From positions 8,492,680-8,556,679 of the forward strand of contig NW_023998417.1 of NCBI RefSeq assembly GCF_014805625.2: a stretch of 64,000 nucleotides of DNA, read 5' to 3'. The stretch comes from Glossina fuscipes. Its lineage: Eukaryota > Arthropoda > Insecta > Diptera > Glossinidae. How positions within the stretch are numbered: the stretch's first letter is position 1; the number at the start of each line of letters is the position of its first letter. The notes beneath the pieces were generated by a model, which saw only the letters and a list, made by a program, of their open reading frames with translations, was not told the DNA's origin and searched no databases. Below are positions 26,301 to 39,347 of this stretch, piece after piece. The position numbers and the translations under genes were made by a program.

Positions 26301-28376
26301 TTCCGCAGTTCTTTGTTTCTTTAATACGTTAGTAATCACATGATTTCCATTTATTCAAGAGCTTTTCAGAGAGAGGACATTCTCCATTTTTCAATGTGTT
26401 TAGCATAAAATTCTGCATCATTGGAGTAAACGTGACCTCTCCGTCTTTTGTTTTGCCCATCTCTACACGGAAAGCGTATACATTGGCAACAGTAAGCTTT
26501 ACTTGGCACACCTAGATTTTGAAAAACAATCATTTGCTCTTCTAATTTAAGTGCGCCCACAATAGCTAAGGAATCAAAAAAAATTCGAAATTTTTTTTTG
26601 AAAAACGTTAAAATGCTACTTTATATGTAGGAGAAAGTAATCATAGTCCGAATGTTTTGTATAAGGTCAGATATAGCTCGTTACAGATAAACGCACATGT
26701 TATTGTAATGTTAGCTACCTCGACGGTACACTCCAAGGCCCATTACACTCAAGAAATACACGCACAGAAACCCTTACAGAGGCAGATTGATGAGCTACAC
26801 TTTCTTACCAGCCGGAGTAATGCTTTGGGCTATTCTATACCTACGATCTGCTTCGGCCTGCACATTTGTATGGGAGACCGGGCGAGATTTGCAATTTTAC
26901 TTGAATAGCAAATGACTTTGCAGAGCGAGCGTGTCTAGCTGAACGAAATGGAATTAAAGATCCTCTGCTAAGTAAGGCATTCAGCTCTATTATTTATAGA
27001 CGGATCTGCTAATAGTCAATGAGTCTTAACATTTTTGTTCTTGTTTTTTCAACTGAAGCGTATAGGTGTTCGTTGGGAATTCATTTTTAAATTTCGATGT
27101 TCTTATAAGTAAATAAATAAATAAATGCATTAATGAAAATGTAATTAAATGAAAAAGAGATACTTTAGTTTAAGTGCCTTAATCCAAGTTACCGCACTCT
27201 ATATAAGTCAATCATAATTGTTTATTGTTCCATAAATGTCAGTTTTATCAAAGCAAACAATATTGAGTTACTTTTAAAATGCATTTGCCAATGCTTGTGA
27301 AACAAGCTAAACTAAGCTAAACTAAAATAATATTAACAAACTAACATTCGCTCAATCATTTACAAATACTTACGAGGTGTGTTCAAAAGTACATAAAACT
27401 ATTACATACCCAGTAAATGCCGAAAATGTTATATAAAAAGCTTTTGTTGTACACTTTTGCTTTTTTTCCAGGCGTTTATAAGGCCTCAATTTTTCGATCT
27501 CCATTCGTTTTTGGGGAACGAGTAAATTCCACAAGGATAAAATACTTTCTTCATAGAAGAATTGGAAATGATGCAAAAATGAAATTATTAAGGCTAAGAA
27601 AGGGTGACGGGACAGAAGCAAAGATATTTTGAAAAAAAAAAAAAAAAAAAAAAGAACAAACATCTGTAAACTTTTTGATTGGATGTCGTAACGCGCACGA
27701 TATTACAAAACCGCTAAATATTTTTTGTTGCTTTAATCTGTGACTTGATCCAAAATACCAAACTAAGATATATTTTTTGAGTTTGTCTTAGGAGATCAAA
27801 CAAAATTTCGTATATGAACATTACAAAAAAAAAAAAAAAAACTTCTCTTAATAAACTTTTAATGCGATTCTTCCATTCAATGCTTGGAACGCCAAAGTGT
27901 TATTAAAATCTCTAAAGTCAAACTTAAGCTTAACTAATGCAGCTAGCAGTAGTTGCCAAAATTAAAAACCAAATCATTTCATGACAGTAGCAATTGCAAA
28001 AGGTTTGACTTTTGATAAATTTACCGGACATTCACTTTGCTCACAATTATATTTTTTGTTTTTTTTTTCTATTTCGTAGAAGAAATCATAATAATATTTT
28101 TTTTATGTGTGTGCGATAAAGTTCATAAAGTTTATAACAATTTTTTTATAATATTTTTGTTTTTGTTTTTTTTTTGAACGCAATGCCATTGAAAGAAAAA
28201 AGTTGAACAACGACGCGCATTTTGTCGCAAGCACTTTACTTTAGCACTTCATGCATGAAATTCAATTACGTGTTACCATACAAATATTGTTTACATTGCT
28301 TTGGGATTACATTGGCAGAAATATAGAAAGAGAAACAAAAAAAGCAAATTGAATCAAAAATTGTTGACTTAACATA

Positions 28377-28385
28377 ATATATATG

Positions 28386-28408
<23 letters not shown>
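28377..28408 (+). repeat. AT dinucleotide microsatellite
   Basis: AT array with one ATGT interruption. Confidence 0.9.
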
Positions 28409-28416
<8 letters not shown>

Positions 28417-28740
28417 CTGATTGAAACTTTGACCAACTTTTTTAACTTTAGTACCATTATGACCGACTAAATTAATCAAATATTTTCTATTTGATTTAAC
28501 TCTCAACGAATTACGAATTTTTATATTTACGCTTAAATTAATAACAATCTGGAGAGAACTGCTTTTGTGTGTGTGTATGTGTGAGGTTGTTTTTTTTTTT
28601 TTTGTTATATATATATAACCATATAAAAATTGACATTAATTGCACGCACGTACATAACCATATATATTTATCGGCATCACTTATTTGCGACAATATTAAG
28701 GAATTGAAACAAAATTATAGTTTTTCAAAGCTATTCATTT

Positions 28741-28783
<43 letters not shown>
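28741..28783 (+). repeat. AT dinucleotide microsatellite
   Basis: AT array with two ATAC interruptions at its left end. Confidence 0.92.
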
Positions 28784-28786
<3 letters not shown>

Positions 28787-30654
28787 AAAATAAAACAATA
28801 CAAAAATTGTTGAAGGTCTTCTTATATTTTTCGATAATTGTTTTTTATTTTTTTATAGTCGGTATTGAGCAAAATTTGAACAAAGTTTTATTTAATATTT
28901 CTAAATCGAGTAGAAGGTCAGACAAGTACTGTACTGAGACAGTGTAGCCAATTTAGGTTACAACTTGAGAGCTGATTAAAATGAAATGCAACATCATAGA
29001 TATATCGTAGTTTAAACCTTGATTGCCAAGCTATCCGAATGTTTCCAGATGATAAATATTCTAAAACTATCCAACTGCCAGCCGTACGTTTTGCTCTTTG
29101 CCAAACTATGAGAGTAGATTGCCCCTCTAAGTCCTTCTTTCATTTGAGAAGCGATAATTAATATTAGCTATCACTTTCCTATAGTTAAGCTAACACATGG
29201 TGGTATTAACTCACAAATCTTATTCGGAAAGATAAACTTTAATATGTCTTTAATCGTTCTTCGAGAAACACTCCATACTCACAAGGCTTCATCTATAGAG
29301 ATTTAACTCGTTTAAGGTCTTTTGTAAAAGATTAAATGTTGCCTACAATTCAATCTCAATATTGGGTTTAATAAAGAACTTCGAACCAGTCCGCAATCAA
29401 ATTAACTAACAAATTTATTTCGAACCGGCTATATTTAGTATCGGTTGTTAAGTGCTGCTTGGAAAGCTCTGCTCTGTTAGTTTATTATAATATTTTTATG
29501 ATATTTTTATTGCTTGAATTATGTCCTCATATGTACAGCACCAAGATTTTTAGGTTTAATTAGTATTTTGCATAGCTCTTTACGCACCATGAAGGTAATT
29601 AGAGGTTATGTTGGGGAAATTTTTGCAACCAAGTTGAATTAATAAATTACTTTTATAAATCGCAGAAGAAGTTTTCTTGAAAAGCGCTTCATTCAAAGTT
29701 GAACCTTCACCTAGGAAGAGGAAGGATGAAGAAAGAATTTTTTTATTTCATTGATTCATATTCAACGATTAGAAAGCTGATTTCAAAGTGTACATAAATA
29801 AATTCACTAATTACTTTCCTCCCTTAATGATATCTAGCTTCCCATGTTGCTTAAGTCAAGGTTCCCGTGAATGAATGAGTGAATGCAAAGGCCATTCTCC
29901 CTTTTGTTTGACGATCTTGTTTCTAAACTATCTCATAATGCAACTTTTTCCGAGTTGCTTAGAACGACTTGAACAGTGAACTAGCAATTCCGCCAACTTA
30001 CTAACAATATCCATATTACCTCTATTCAGGTGAATATTTCCCATTTAAATTCTCGTAGGTTTTTTATTTGGTTTTTCCATTACGTTCAACTAAGCGTACT
30101 AACAATGATTTCTAATCGTTTTATTTGATATTCTCTTGGTAATGATACCACCTTTTTATAGGATATTATCATTGCCCAGAAAGCTATGTTGCGATGAATT
30201 TTTTTTTTCCCCTAAACGTGTGAATGACTTAAATATTTTTGCTTTCATTTTCCAGTTTTTTAATTACTATAAAATATCATTCGTAAATAGATGATTCATC
30301 CCAAATTTGAAAAATTCTAAATTACTTTATGATGCTCTTTACATAAATTATCTACTTTTCGATTTCCTTTGTGACTTAGCGTATTTACTAAAAACTAATA
30401 ATTTTCTAAAACAGATTAGTGTCGCGACAACTATTCGATAAGTGCTACGATATGGTAATTTCAAGTGTGATCTCATGTCTGCGTACTAGCATATCGGCAG
30501 CCACTACTGAAACACAAATGTGTATTTATTTTGTCGAAACGTTTGTGTATTACCCAGAGGGCAAAAATTTAAGAGAGCCAGCCTAAAGCGCACATATCTA
30601 TGTACATATATTCTCCCTTACTATTAAATTCTAAATGGTTCTAAACATCTTTAT

Positions 30655-30696
30655 CTGTTTGTCTGTCTGTCTGTCCGTCCGTCCGTCCGTCCGTGT
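30655..30696 (+). repeat. CTGT/CCGT tetranucleotide array
   Basis: CTGT units grade into CCGT units. Similar GTCCGTCTGTCCG words occur in the dispersed repeat near 38491, so this array may be a relic of the same family or an independent microsatellite. Confidence 0.9.
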
Positions 30697-32142
30697 ATGT
30701 GAATGGCAGGGTTAAATATACTGTCATCCGTAAAAATTCACGTATCGCCTTCGAATTTGGGAAAAACGTTACAATTTCTTGCACATAGACTGGTATTAAA
30801 AATATGTATCAAATCAGTGAAACAGAGGTCATGTCTACAGCATAAATTGGTTCTCAAAAGTACAAAAATTGTGTATCGTAGATGTGCTCGTTACTTACAA
30901 ACCACAATAGATGAATATTTCTACATAAAAAAATTGGAAAATTCGTGCACGCCTCTTTGATATTTTTAAAGCATTGAAATTTCATTTTCATTTTCTTTTT
31001 CAAGTTTTTATGAAAATAAATCTAATGGATATGGGTATAAAAGGTTCGGCCAAAATCAAATATAATCTTCTTACTCTTGTCTATATTAGTTCCATTGAGT
31101 TGAATATTTCTCCTCAATCGAAACGCGAAAAAAACCAAAATTTTCACGTAAATACATTCATGCGGTGATATTTTATTTATTTTTTTTTTGTTAATTTTTT
31201 TCACAACATTCGATGAGGATACGCCAGCATGCCAAATTAGCAAGTTAAGTTTGCTAGGTTTAATAGGGTTGTGTAGAGAGAACGAAGCGTGACGCCAAAT
31301 CGCTCTTTAGCATAAAAATTAGATTTACTAATGGGTTTATTTGTTTGCATATCTGAAGAGTAGAAAAAGTAACCCGAAAGAGGGATTGATGCTTTCAAAA
31401 CGGATGTTTTTAAATATATTTTTTTGAAAACATTAGGAATATTTGCGATGCTATTAAATATATAATTCTTTTTTTCTTTATATATTTATTACACTTGTGT
31501 TTTTTTTTTCTTTCTATACCAAGCAAAATTGCTTTAAAAAGTTGTGATAAAAAAAAAAAAAAAAAAAAAACAAAGAGAAACATTATAAAGTATATGTACA
31601 CATATATATATATATATATCACCCTTTCATTCGTTCTGAATAGTTACGCACTTTGAAATATTTATTATATTCAATAATATATCATGAATTTTTATTTTCC
31701 TTTGTCTATTGCGTTTATAATTTACTGTGCTTTTATTCTCCAAGAAATGTCATTTATCACAGGCACATAAAGTTTACCCACATAACGTTTCATGTTTTTA
31801 AGTGTAAACGAAAAGCAGTCAACGGCAAAATAAAATTTATGCAGCGAAATTTATGTGGTAAAGACCCAAACACTCCAACATTCACTCACAAATGTATAGA
31901 TAGGTAGTAGTAGTACGACGCAAAAGCCAAAAAAAAAAAAAAAAAAAAAAATAAAAACAAAAACGAATTGTATAACAAGATAAATGTTGAAAATGGTTTC
32001 GTTTCAATTTGACTGTCATTCATATGTAATTTGTTTTCAATTAATTTAGTTTTGTTAACATTACGTTTAATGAATGAGGCGATGCAATGGAAAATCATTT
32101 TCAAACAATTTAAATTCAATAAAATTTAAATGTATCTTGTTT

Positions 32143-32179
<37 letters not shown>

Positions 32180-32746
32180 TGGTTGCACATATACAATTGA
32201 TGAACTCTCTGGGGTATTATAAATTTATATATGTGCGTTCCTTTTGACCCTTTTTTTTTTTACGTAAAGAGAATGAAATTTATTCTCTATATGACTTTTT
32301 ACTTTCTCGTTTTTGTCTTTGTTTTTTTTTTTTTTTCTCTCTCTCCTTTTTGTCTCTATATGAGGTCATCAGAACCTTTTAAAACAATCGACAGTAGCCA
32401 AAGAGTTGTTACACTCGAAATAAATAACAGACAAAAGTTATAAAAAATAAAGAAAGAAAAAAAAACAACAACAACAACAACCATCGTATAAATGTGAAAA
32501 GCGTACACACTAATAACGACAAGAGCAATAACAACAACAACATCAAATCCCAAATGAAAATTGTCCACAAACGATAGAAAATCTATCGATGACATTAACC
32601 TGTGTCAATAAATGTGTGCCTTGAATGTGTACACATAACCTGGCTAGATGGCATGGCTAGCTGCTCTGGCCTGTGAGTGCACATAAAAAGGCAAAGTTTC
32701 AAAAATGGAATACTGCCATTTTTTATTATTGCCTGTCATTGTTCCT

Positions 32747-32776
32747 GTTGTTTGTTTGTTTGTTTGTTTGTTTGTT
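32747..32776 (+). repeat. GTTT tetranucleotide array
   Basis: Seven tandem GTTT units. Confidence 0.92.
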
Positions 32777-35700
32777 ATTTATTTCATTTTTCTTTTATTA
32801 TTATACTTAAGTCGGTACAACTTCATCAGCAAATTGCCAAATGGTTATACTTTAGGGAGAAATCCATATTGAAAACAGTTGTTATTGGTCTCTTTCTACT
32901 TTCCTTTCTACCTCCTCTTTTAGTATTGTTTTTTTTTTTTCTTTTTTCTTTTTTCTCTTTTGCTATCAAAAAAAAAAGAAAGATGTATTTTCCAGTTGTA
33001 AACACTTTTAAGAATATTGTTTCGAATGTTCATTTGGAAAGCGGAAATGTGAACATGGTTTTAAGACACACATTACATATTACATATGAATGAACTCTTA
33101 ACTTAGTAAAGATATTTAAAGTTGTACGTAATAAAATAAGTATATTTGATATTGTCTGTCTTTGGGGATTTGAAATATTTTGCGAACTTTTACTTCATAT
33201 ATTTAAACCGTTATTATTCGATATTATTCGTATAAAGTTAGGTTAGAAATGCAACCAACGGCCAACTGAAGAGAGAGAGAGAGAGAGAGATTATTCAATT
33301 ATTCATCAGTTAAGAGTACAAGAAACCTTCAGCTTTACTCCCAATAAAGTGGAAAGAAATATATATTTAGATTAAATTTAATTTTCATTCGACTTAAGCT
33401 TAAAAGAGATTTTCTTTTTCTTTTTTTTTTAAGCTCCTGGCATTTTATTACTGCATTTTATGAATTTTTGTCCTCAACATCATCATCATCATCGTGTAGG
33501 CGAAGAAATTGAGATGGAAAATTGAAGTCATTGTATTTTTCAAGCTTTCACTAAGAAACTATAATAGAACATGCGCTCAAAGATTTTCCTAAGGTAGATA
33601 CTTCTCTCATGGGAATGGATGATGACACTGCTGTCCTTATGTATCAATTTGCTGACATATGTGTAAAGTTAAGAAGACGAGGTGTTAAAGCTTTGCCACA
33701 AACTTTGCCATACCACGACTCACACAAACGAGAAAAGACTACACATTTTTGAGAGCCTCTCTTATCTCTTATTATGAGTAAAGACACAACATTTTTTGTT
33801 GATCACAGACTTATGGGCTATGTAATCGAAACTTCCGATATTAGCAAACTCTTAGATAATTCTGATAAGCATTTGCCTACAATTCTGCTACTGAACCTGA
33901 GAAATTTTAAGATTATTTCGGTTATACTGCCTCACATCTCACTTCCAAGATAGGTTTGCAGACATTAACGATATACATCAAGAGATCAAGTTACTAATTT
34001 CTATATGAATTTGTCTTAGAAAAGCTCAATAAACAGAAGCAACGGATGATCCATTTAGAACTTTACGCTAGACATTTAAGTATACAGCCATGAACTCATG
34101 AATATCATATAGTTTACCTCATGAATATCGGACTATACTTAAAAGACTATTGAGACTAAGAGAAATTAAATACTATTATGAGTTTTATAAGTGGTTTTGC
34201 AGGTGTGCTCAAGTATAGGAGAGATTTTGTAATTTCAAAAAGTTTATATATAGTTTGAAATGCCTTAATATGCTCAACATACCGTATATAGAGTTGCGTT
34301 TGAGGATTTACTCTTATCCTTATTACGATTTATTTATCCCAAAGAAGTAAATTCTTAGATTCCGCTAAGGTGAGCACCTGAAGTTAAAAATATCGGGTTC
34401 TATTTTCACAAAAGAATGAATGGTTAGTTCACTCCTTCTAATCAAGTTGAACATTTTATTGATTGTGATTGTGTTTTGTATTAAGTACTTTCAACATTTC
34501 TATAGGATTTGAATCTTGGAAAGGTCTTTGACAGCCACAAAATACGTGTTTCATTATAAGATTTTGGCCGCAAAGATCGACTAAAGGGATAGATGTTTTA
34601 AGAGTTCATTGGTGTGTTGCAGTTGTGTGACAAGTTGTTGCAAATTTTTTTAAAATTTATTTTTTATTAACCATGGCTGGGCCGAACAAATTTACAATGT
34701 TTATTATTTTGAAAAAATCTTCTAAGGTCTATCTCTTTCTTTGTGCCATTTCTTGTTAACACTTAACTAAAATTTTCAAATAATTAAAATAAGAAAAAAA
34801 ATCCTTTGAAGATAGAAATAGCGCAAGATTTTTGTTTGTTATTATTGTTATTAGTGTTTATTTTTTAAAAATGATTGTTTTTTCATGTCGTAAGTAGATT
34901 TTGTGTTACGTTTTGCTCACATTGCAACTTCAGTTCAAGCTTTCAAAGCGTTTCTGTCATCCGACAACATGAAGGCTCGTCATTCTCTTTCCAAAGTGCA
35001 ATATGATTTCAATAATCAATATTATTCAACATTGCTCAATATTTTTGAATTTGTCCATTATTGTTTTTAAACTTTTTTTTTTTAACAAATTTTTTATATA
35101 ATCTATAGTCGATATATTCATTGCTGCATGCATATGTTTTGAGAGATCTATGGGGCGAAGTTAGGGAACAGCAAGATTCCAAGTTAATATATCTGTGTTC
35201 TCAATTCAATTATGTCATTCAATTAGATTATGTTCTTTATTTACACGGTCTGGAGTATCCCTTGTTGTATTTCAAGCTGTATCAGCTTTTCTTCAATAAA
35301 AGTGTTTGCCAGCAGGAGCTAAAAATTGATGAAACAATTATTATTTTTGTTAAAGCCTACGTGTTAGCCTTTTGCAAGAAATTTAGACAATATCGTGATC
35401 TCCTCTTGCCACTTAAAAGATATTTTAAGCGATTTCTACAAGTGTCTTTGCTAATTGCACAAATTTTCAAGTTTTGAAAATCTCCAGAGGTCCTTTCAAA
35501 AGAAATATTCAATGTGAAAAAGTAAGCTTTTTTTCATTTTTTTCCTTCTATTTATAATTTTAATTAATAAAATCAACATGTCTACTACAAACACACACAT
35601 GCATATATCTATAGTATAATATATCTTAAAAATTGTGGCAAATGAATTGTCTTCGCCGCAGAAACTTTTAATTAATAGACCATTTACTTACGGTTTTCTT

Positions 35701-36531
35701 ACGAACATTTTCAATATATCCATTCCTACGTACATATATTTTTCGAGTACAAAAGCACTTCATAAGCATATAAATTTCTATGAAATTTACTTTGAGTATT
35801 TACATCCTCCAGCCCGGAAAAGAATAATAAAGGAATAATGTTAAACTTTTCAACCACTACATGCACGCACTATCTATATCTAATCAACGAGGTTAATAAA
35901 TCAAAGTTAGAAAATACCTTTCATAACTTTTGGAAAAGTTCGCCTTGCCAGACTTAAGACGCAAGCCAGAGTAAGTAAAGCCCAATCAAAAGCAGAAAGA
36001 CAGAGAAAGCAAAAAAAAATAAAAAAAAAGCAAAAAAATGTTGAGAAGAAAACCTTTCCACTTGAATTGTCGGCGATTTTAAGAATCTCTTTCGTTTATG
36101 CATGCTCCGGTTGTTTATTAACCTGAAAACTTTTGACCTTTTCGCCGCATGCAAGAGTATAAGAGCTCCTTCTCTCTGCACATAACAAGAGAGAATGAAA
36201 AAAGAAAAAAAAAAGCAAAAACAATAATCTCAAGTGCCTACACGCTTTCATTTTGACTTTACGAAATGTTATATAAAGTCATTTGACTTTGTAATGCGTT
36301 ATTGAATATTTGAATATTTTGTGCATATGAGAATGTGGTGAGGGAAAGAAAACGTCGTTTTTAATCGCATAAACTTGATTCCCCATATAAAACTTCTTAT
36401 GCAAACGCATACGCAAGCAACCAGTCAAACAAATAACAAACAATCAACGAACAACCACCCACTGGCATAACACAATAGGTATGAATGCAAGAACCCCTGC
36501 CTTTATGGACAACAACACCGTCATTGTCGTG

Positions 36532-36549
36532 ATTATCATCATCATCATT

Positions 36550-36609
<60 letters not shown>
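36532..36609 (+). repeat. Compound ATC/ATT trinucleotide array
   Basis: ATC units with two ATT interruptions pass into a pure ATT array. All six frames translate to homopolymers such as poly-Ile or poly-Met, which explains the long open frames on both strands. These frames are not genes. Confidence 0.95.
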
Positions 36610-36610
<1 letters not shown>

Positions 36611-38389
36611 TGGTGGCATATAACATACGACGTACAACTTCCTTCCTATTACCGCTATTCCGGCTCGTTTTTTTTTTTTTTTTATTTTTCTGTATTTGCT
36701 TTGCACAAGAATTTATTGCTGACTTGATTTCCAACTCTATTAAACTCACATGAAAATTGAATTTCGCCTGCAAAGTTCATCGTAGCAAACGCTAATAAAG
36801 TCAAGTTTTCACAAAACGAAAATAAGAAAAAAAAAGAAAAAAATTTCAATGCATTTCGTTTTTTTTTTTTACCTTTTTTTTCCATTCATTTCAAAAATTT
36901 TATTTTGAATATTTGCTCTCGTATCGTAACACGTATGTATAGATAGGCTGATGTATACTACGCCCGATCATAAGAGGGCCACGTGTTTTTTTTTTATTGT
37001 TTTGTTTTGTTTTTTTTTTTTTTATCTTCTTATCTAAAATAAAAAAGTGCGTTTGAAAATATTTGATTTTTGATTTGAATTTATTTTTACCCGTTTTTCA
37101 TTAACAAACGACGAGACGAACACAAAAAACGTAAAACAAAAAATGAAAAGAGAATCTCTTCTAAATTGAAGCATCATCATGTCAGAAAAAAAAAAACAAA
37201 AAAAAAAAAAATAGAAGGTAGAATATAGAAAAAATGAAAATGAAATCACAACAGCATCACCTATGGTTTCATATGTTTTTTGTGTCTTCTTTTTGTTTTT
37301 TTTTTTTTTTTGGTTTTTTGCTACGCCTCTTACTCTATTACGGCAACACCACCTCCCCTTGACGTTATAACTTAGGTCTCTGTCAAACAATAAAATCCAA
37401 AAAAAACGAATTATTTTTTTAAATATCGAACGAAGCATGTATTGTTTTTACTTTATGGCCCTTTTCATTGACTGAACACACATCGATGTTCATAATCTAT
37501 AACTACTACAACAACAGAGTGAAATAAGAACTTTTAAAAGCGACATGAAAAAATTTACGCTTCATTGCTTCAATTTGCTTACTCTCTAGTTGATCAGGAA
37601 GAATTGTACGTTTTAAAGTTTTAAAGAAAAAAAAAAGAAAAAAGTGAATTCATATTTTTATTTTTTTTTGCAGCCTTTAATGCTATGGCATTACCAATGA
37701 AAAACTTCAGTGCATTCGATTTCGTGAAACAGATTTTTTATCATTACATTTTTGTTTGTTCCCTTGTATATGTTATATGTAGCCTAAGAGTTTGTAACTC
37801 TTGTTAAATTTGTAAACGCAAACAAACAATCGATACTTGGGACATAATCCCGCGACAAATCTTATCATAGAGGGAAGAAACCAACAAACAAGTTTCAAAC
37901 TAAAAGTTTTCATTTGGTTTCTCTCAATAGCTTACAGCTTTTTTACATGCGATTTCAGAACAAGGTTTGGTTTGCTTCCTTTGACACTTTGAAAGATTCC
38001 AGTGAACTAAGACTGCATTAAGATTAAAAACTTAAAAAAAAACCTGTCAACAAAATACCATACCTAACATAGCCGCGGATTTCTATCGAGCTTCCACAAC
38101 GGCTTTTGCATCCCCCGTAATAAATAAAAAAAAACCCTCAAAACCTCCTGCCTTCTACGTTTTTATATCTTCGAACTGCCAGATGCAAGTGTAGAGCTAT
38201 TGTTGCATCATATCCAAAAAGTGGTTTGAAAAGATGACAATATTTTGTTTATGTGATATAAATGTCACTCAAAGGCAATTGTTTTGCATAAATGCCAGCT
38301 CGACTTTCACTTTTATTAGAATAATATTTCAAAGCTTTTGCAAAAAAAAATCCTGCTACTAAATGCCAAACCTGGCCTTTGTATCATTA

Positions 38390-38720
38390 CACTTTACGCC
38401 ATTTATGACACGAGGGTATGGAGGGGAAAGGTAAACGCAACTTTCATTAGAAATCACTTTCTGAAACGATTTAAGCTTGTCTGGACATATGTCCGTCTGT
38501 CCGTAGCTCCAACCTGCAAGTTGTAATTTTTAAGATATTGTGATGAAAGTTGATACACTAACATGTTTTGACCCAACGACGAACACTATTGAAAATAGTT
38601 CAGATCCGACCACTTTTCCGATCATTGCTCCCATAACGATTTATTTCGAAAATTCTTTATATGAATAACTCTATTAAGCGACGTGGCGTAGGCCGTGTCC
38701 CACAATAATGTTTTCAGCAA
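38390..38720 (+). repeat. Dispersed repeat family, copy 1 (approximate ends)
   Basis: This segment contains, in order, GTCCGTCTGTCCGT (38491), ACATGTTTTG (38561), CCACTTTTCC (38610) and GAATAACTCTATTAAGCG (38663). The same ordered words occur at 51731-51916. The sequence style (Tyr- and Ser-free, many short stops, GTCCGTC words) matches the noncoding dispersed repeats commonly seen in fly genomes. No coding capacity is visible. The outer ends are estimated. Confidence 0.7.
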
Positions 38721-39316
38721 AGCAAAAAATTCCGCGAATTGATTGACTTCTTATGGAGAATAGTGGGGAGAATTGTTTTAAAGTACATATGAGAAAATGC
38801 TACAGTTAGATGGCTTGTCGAAAAGTGTTTGTGAACTTACAGATTATTTATATATAATAAAATTACAACAATATTGTTTCTTTTAACTAAAAGATTCACA
38901 AAAATCTTCTAAATCTTTTTTTTTTTTTCCCCGTATATTTTAATACACATGTATAAATAAAAGAGAGAAAATTTAAGAGAATCTACATAAAAAATCAATT
39001 TCTTTATTTGGCATTAAATCAAAAAGTAAATTTTTTCGTTTTTTTTTTTTTTTTTTTTTTAATTTGCTTTGCCTCTCGGCTTTAGTTTTTAAAATCTTAT
39101 TACACTGACTAATATACATTTAATCCTATTATTGTCTTGAAACTTACCCTTTTCACTAATACTAACTATGTTTTTATGAATACATAACATAGCTAAAGTC
39201 GGTTTAAATGACGTCTAGACATTTTCTATATGTATACTGTCTCCTTCCGGTGTTTAGGTTTGATTTAAGAAACAAACATGCATACACGTATGTACATATA
39301 CACATATGTATGTGAA

Positions 39317-39346
<30 letters not shown>
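39317..39346 (+). repeat. AAT trinucleotide array
   Basis: Ten tandem AAT units. Confidence 0.95.

Positions 39347-39347
<1 letters not shown>

Larger units (their letters stand above)
23379..38379. other. AT-rich noncoding sequence
   Basis: No supported gene in this 15 kb. The few open frames above 80 codons (26657-26908, 32677-33093, 35121-35477) show no family motif, no splice support and in part translate homopolymers. Simple repeats are AT arrays at 28377-28408 and 28741-28783, CTGT/CCGT at 30655-30696, AT near 32152-32174, GTTT at 32747-32776, GA near 33272-33290 and a compound ATC/ATT array at 36532-36609. The interval 26040-26920 is somewhat higher in GC and could be a decayed element, but no recognisable protein remnant is visible. 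Confidence 0.65.

Noticed and set aside
32677..33093. Plus-strand open frame of 138 codons
   Set aside because: Includes GTTT and poly-T translations, with no domain, splice site or conserved-looking segment.
35121..35477. Plus-strand open frame of 118 codons
   Set aside because: Not low in complexity, but no recognisable motif or promoter, a non-ATG start, and AT-rich codon use like its surroundings.
36444..36773. Open frames on both strands with poly-Ile or poly-Met
   Set aside because: Pure consequence of the ATC/ATT trinucleotide array.
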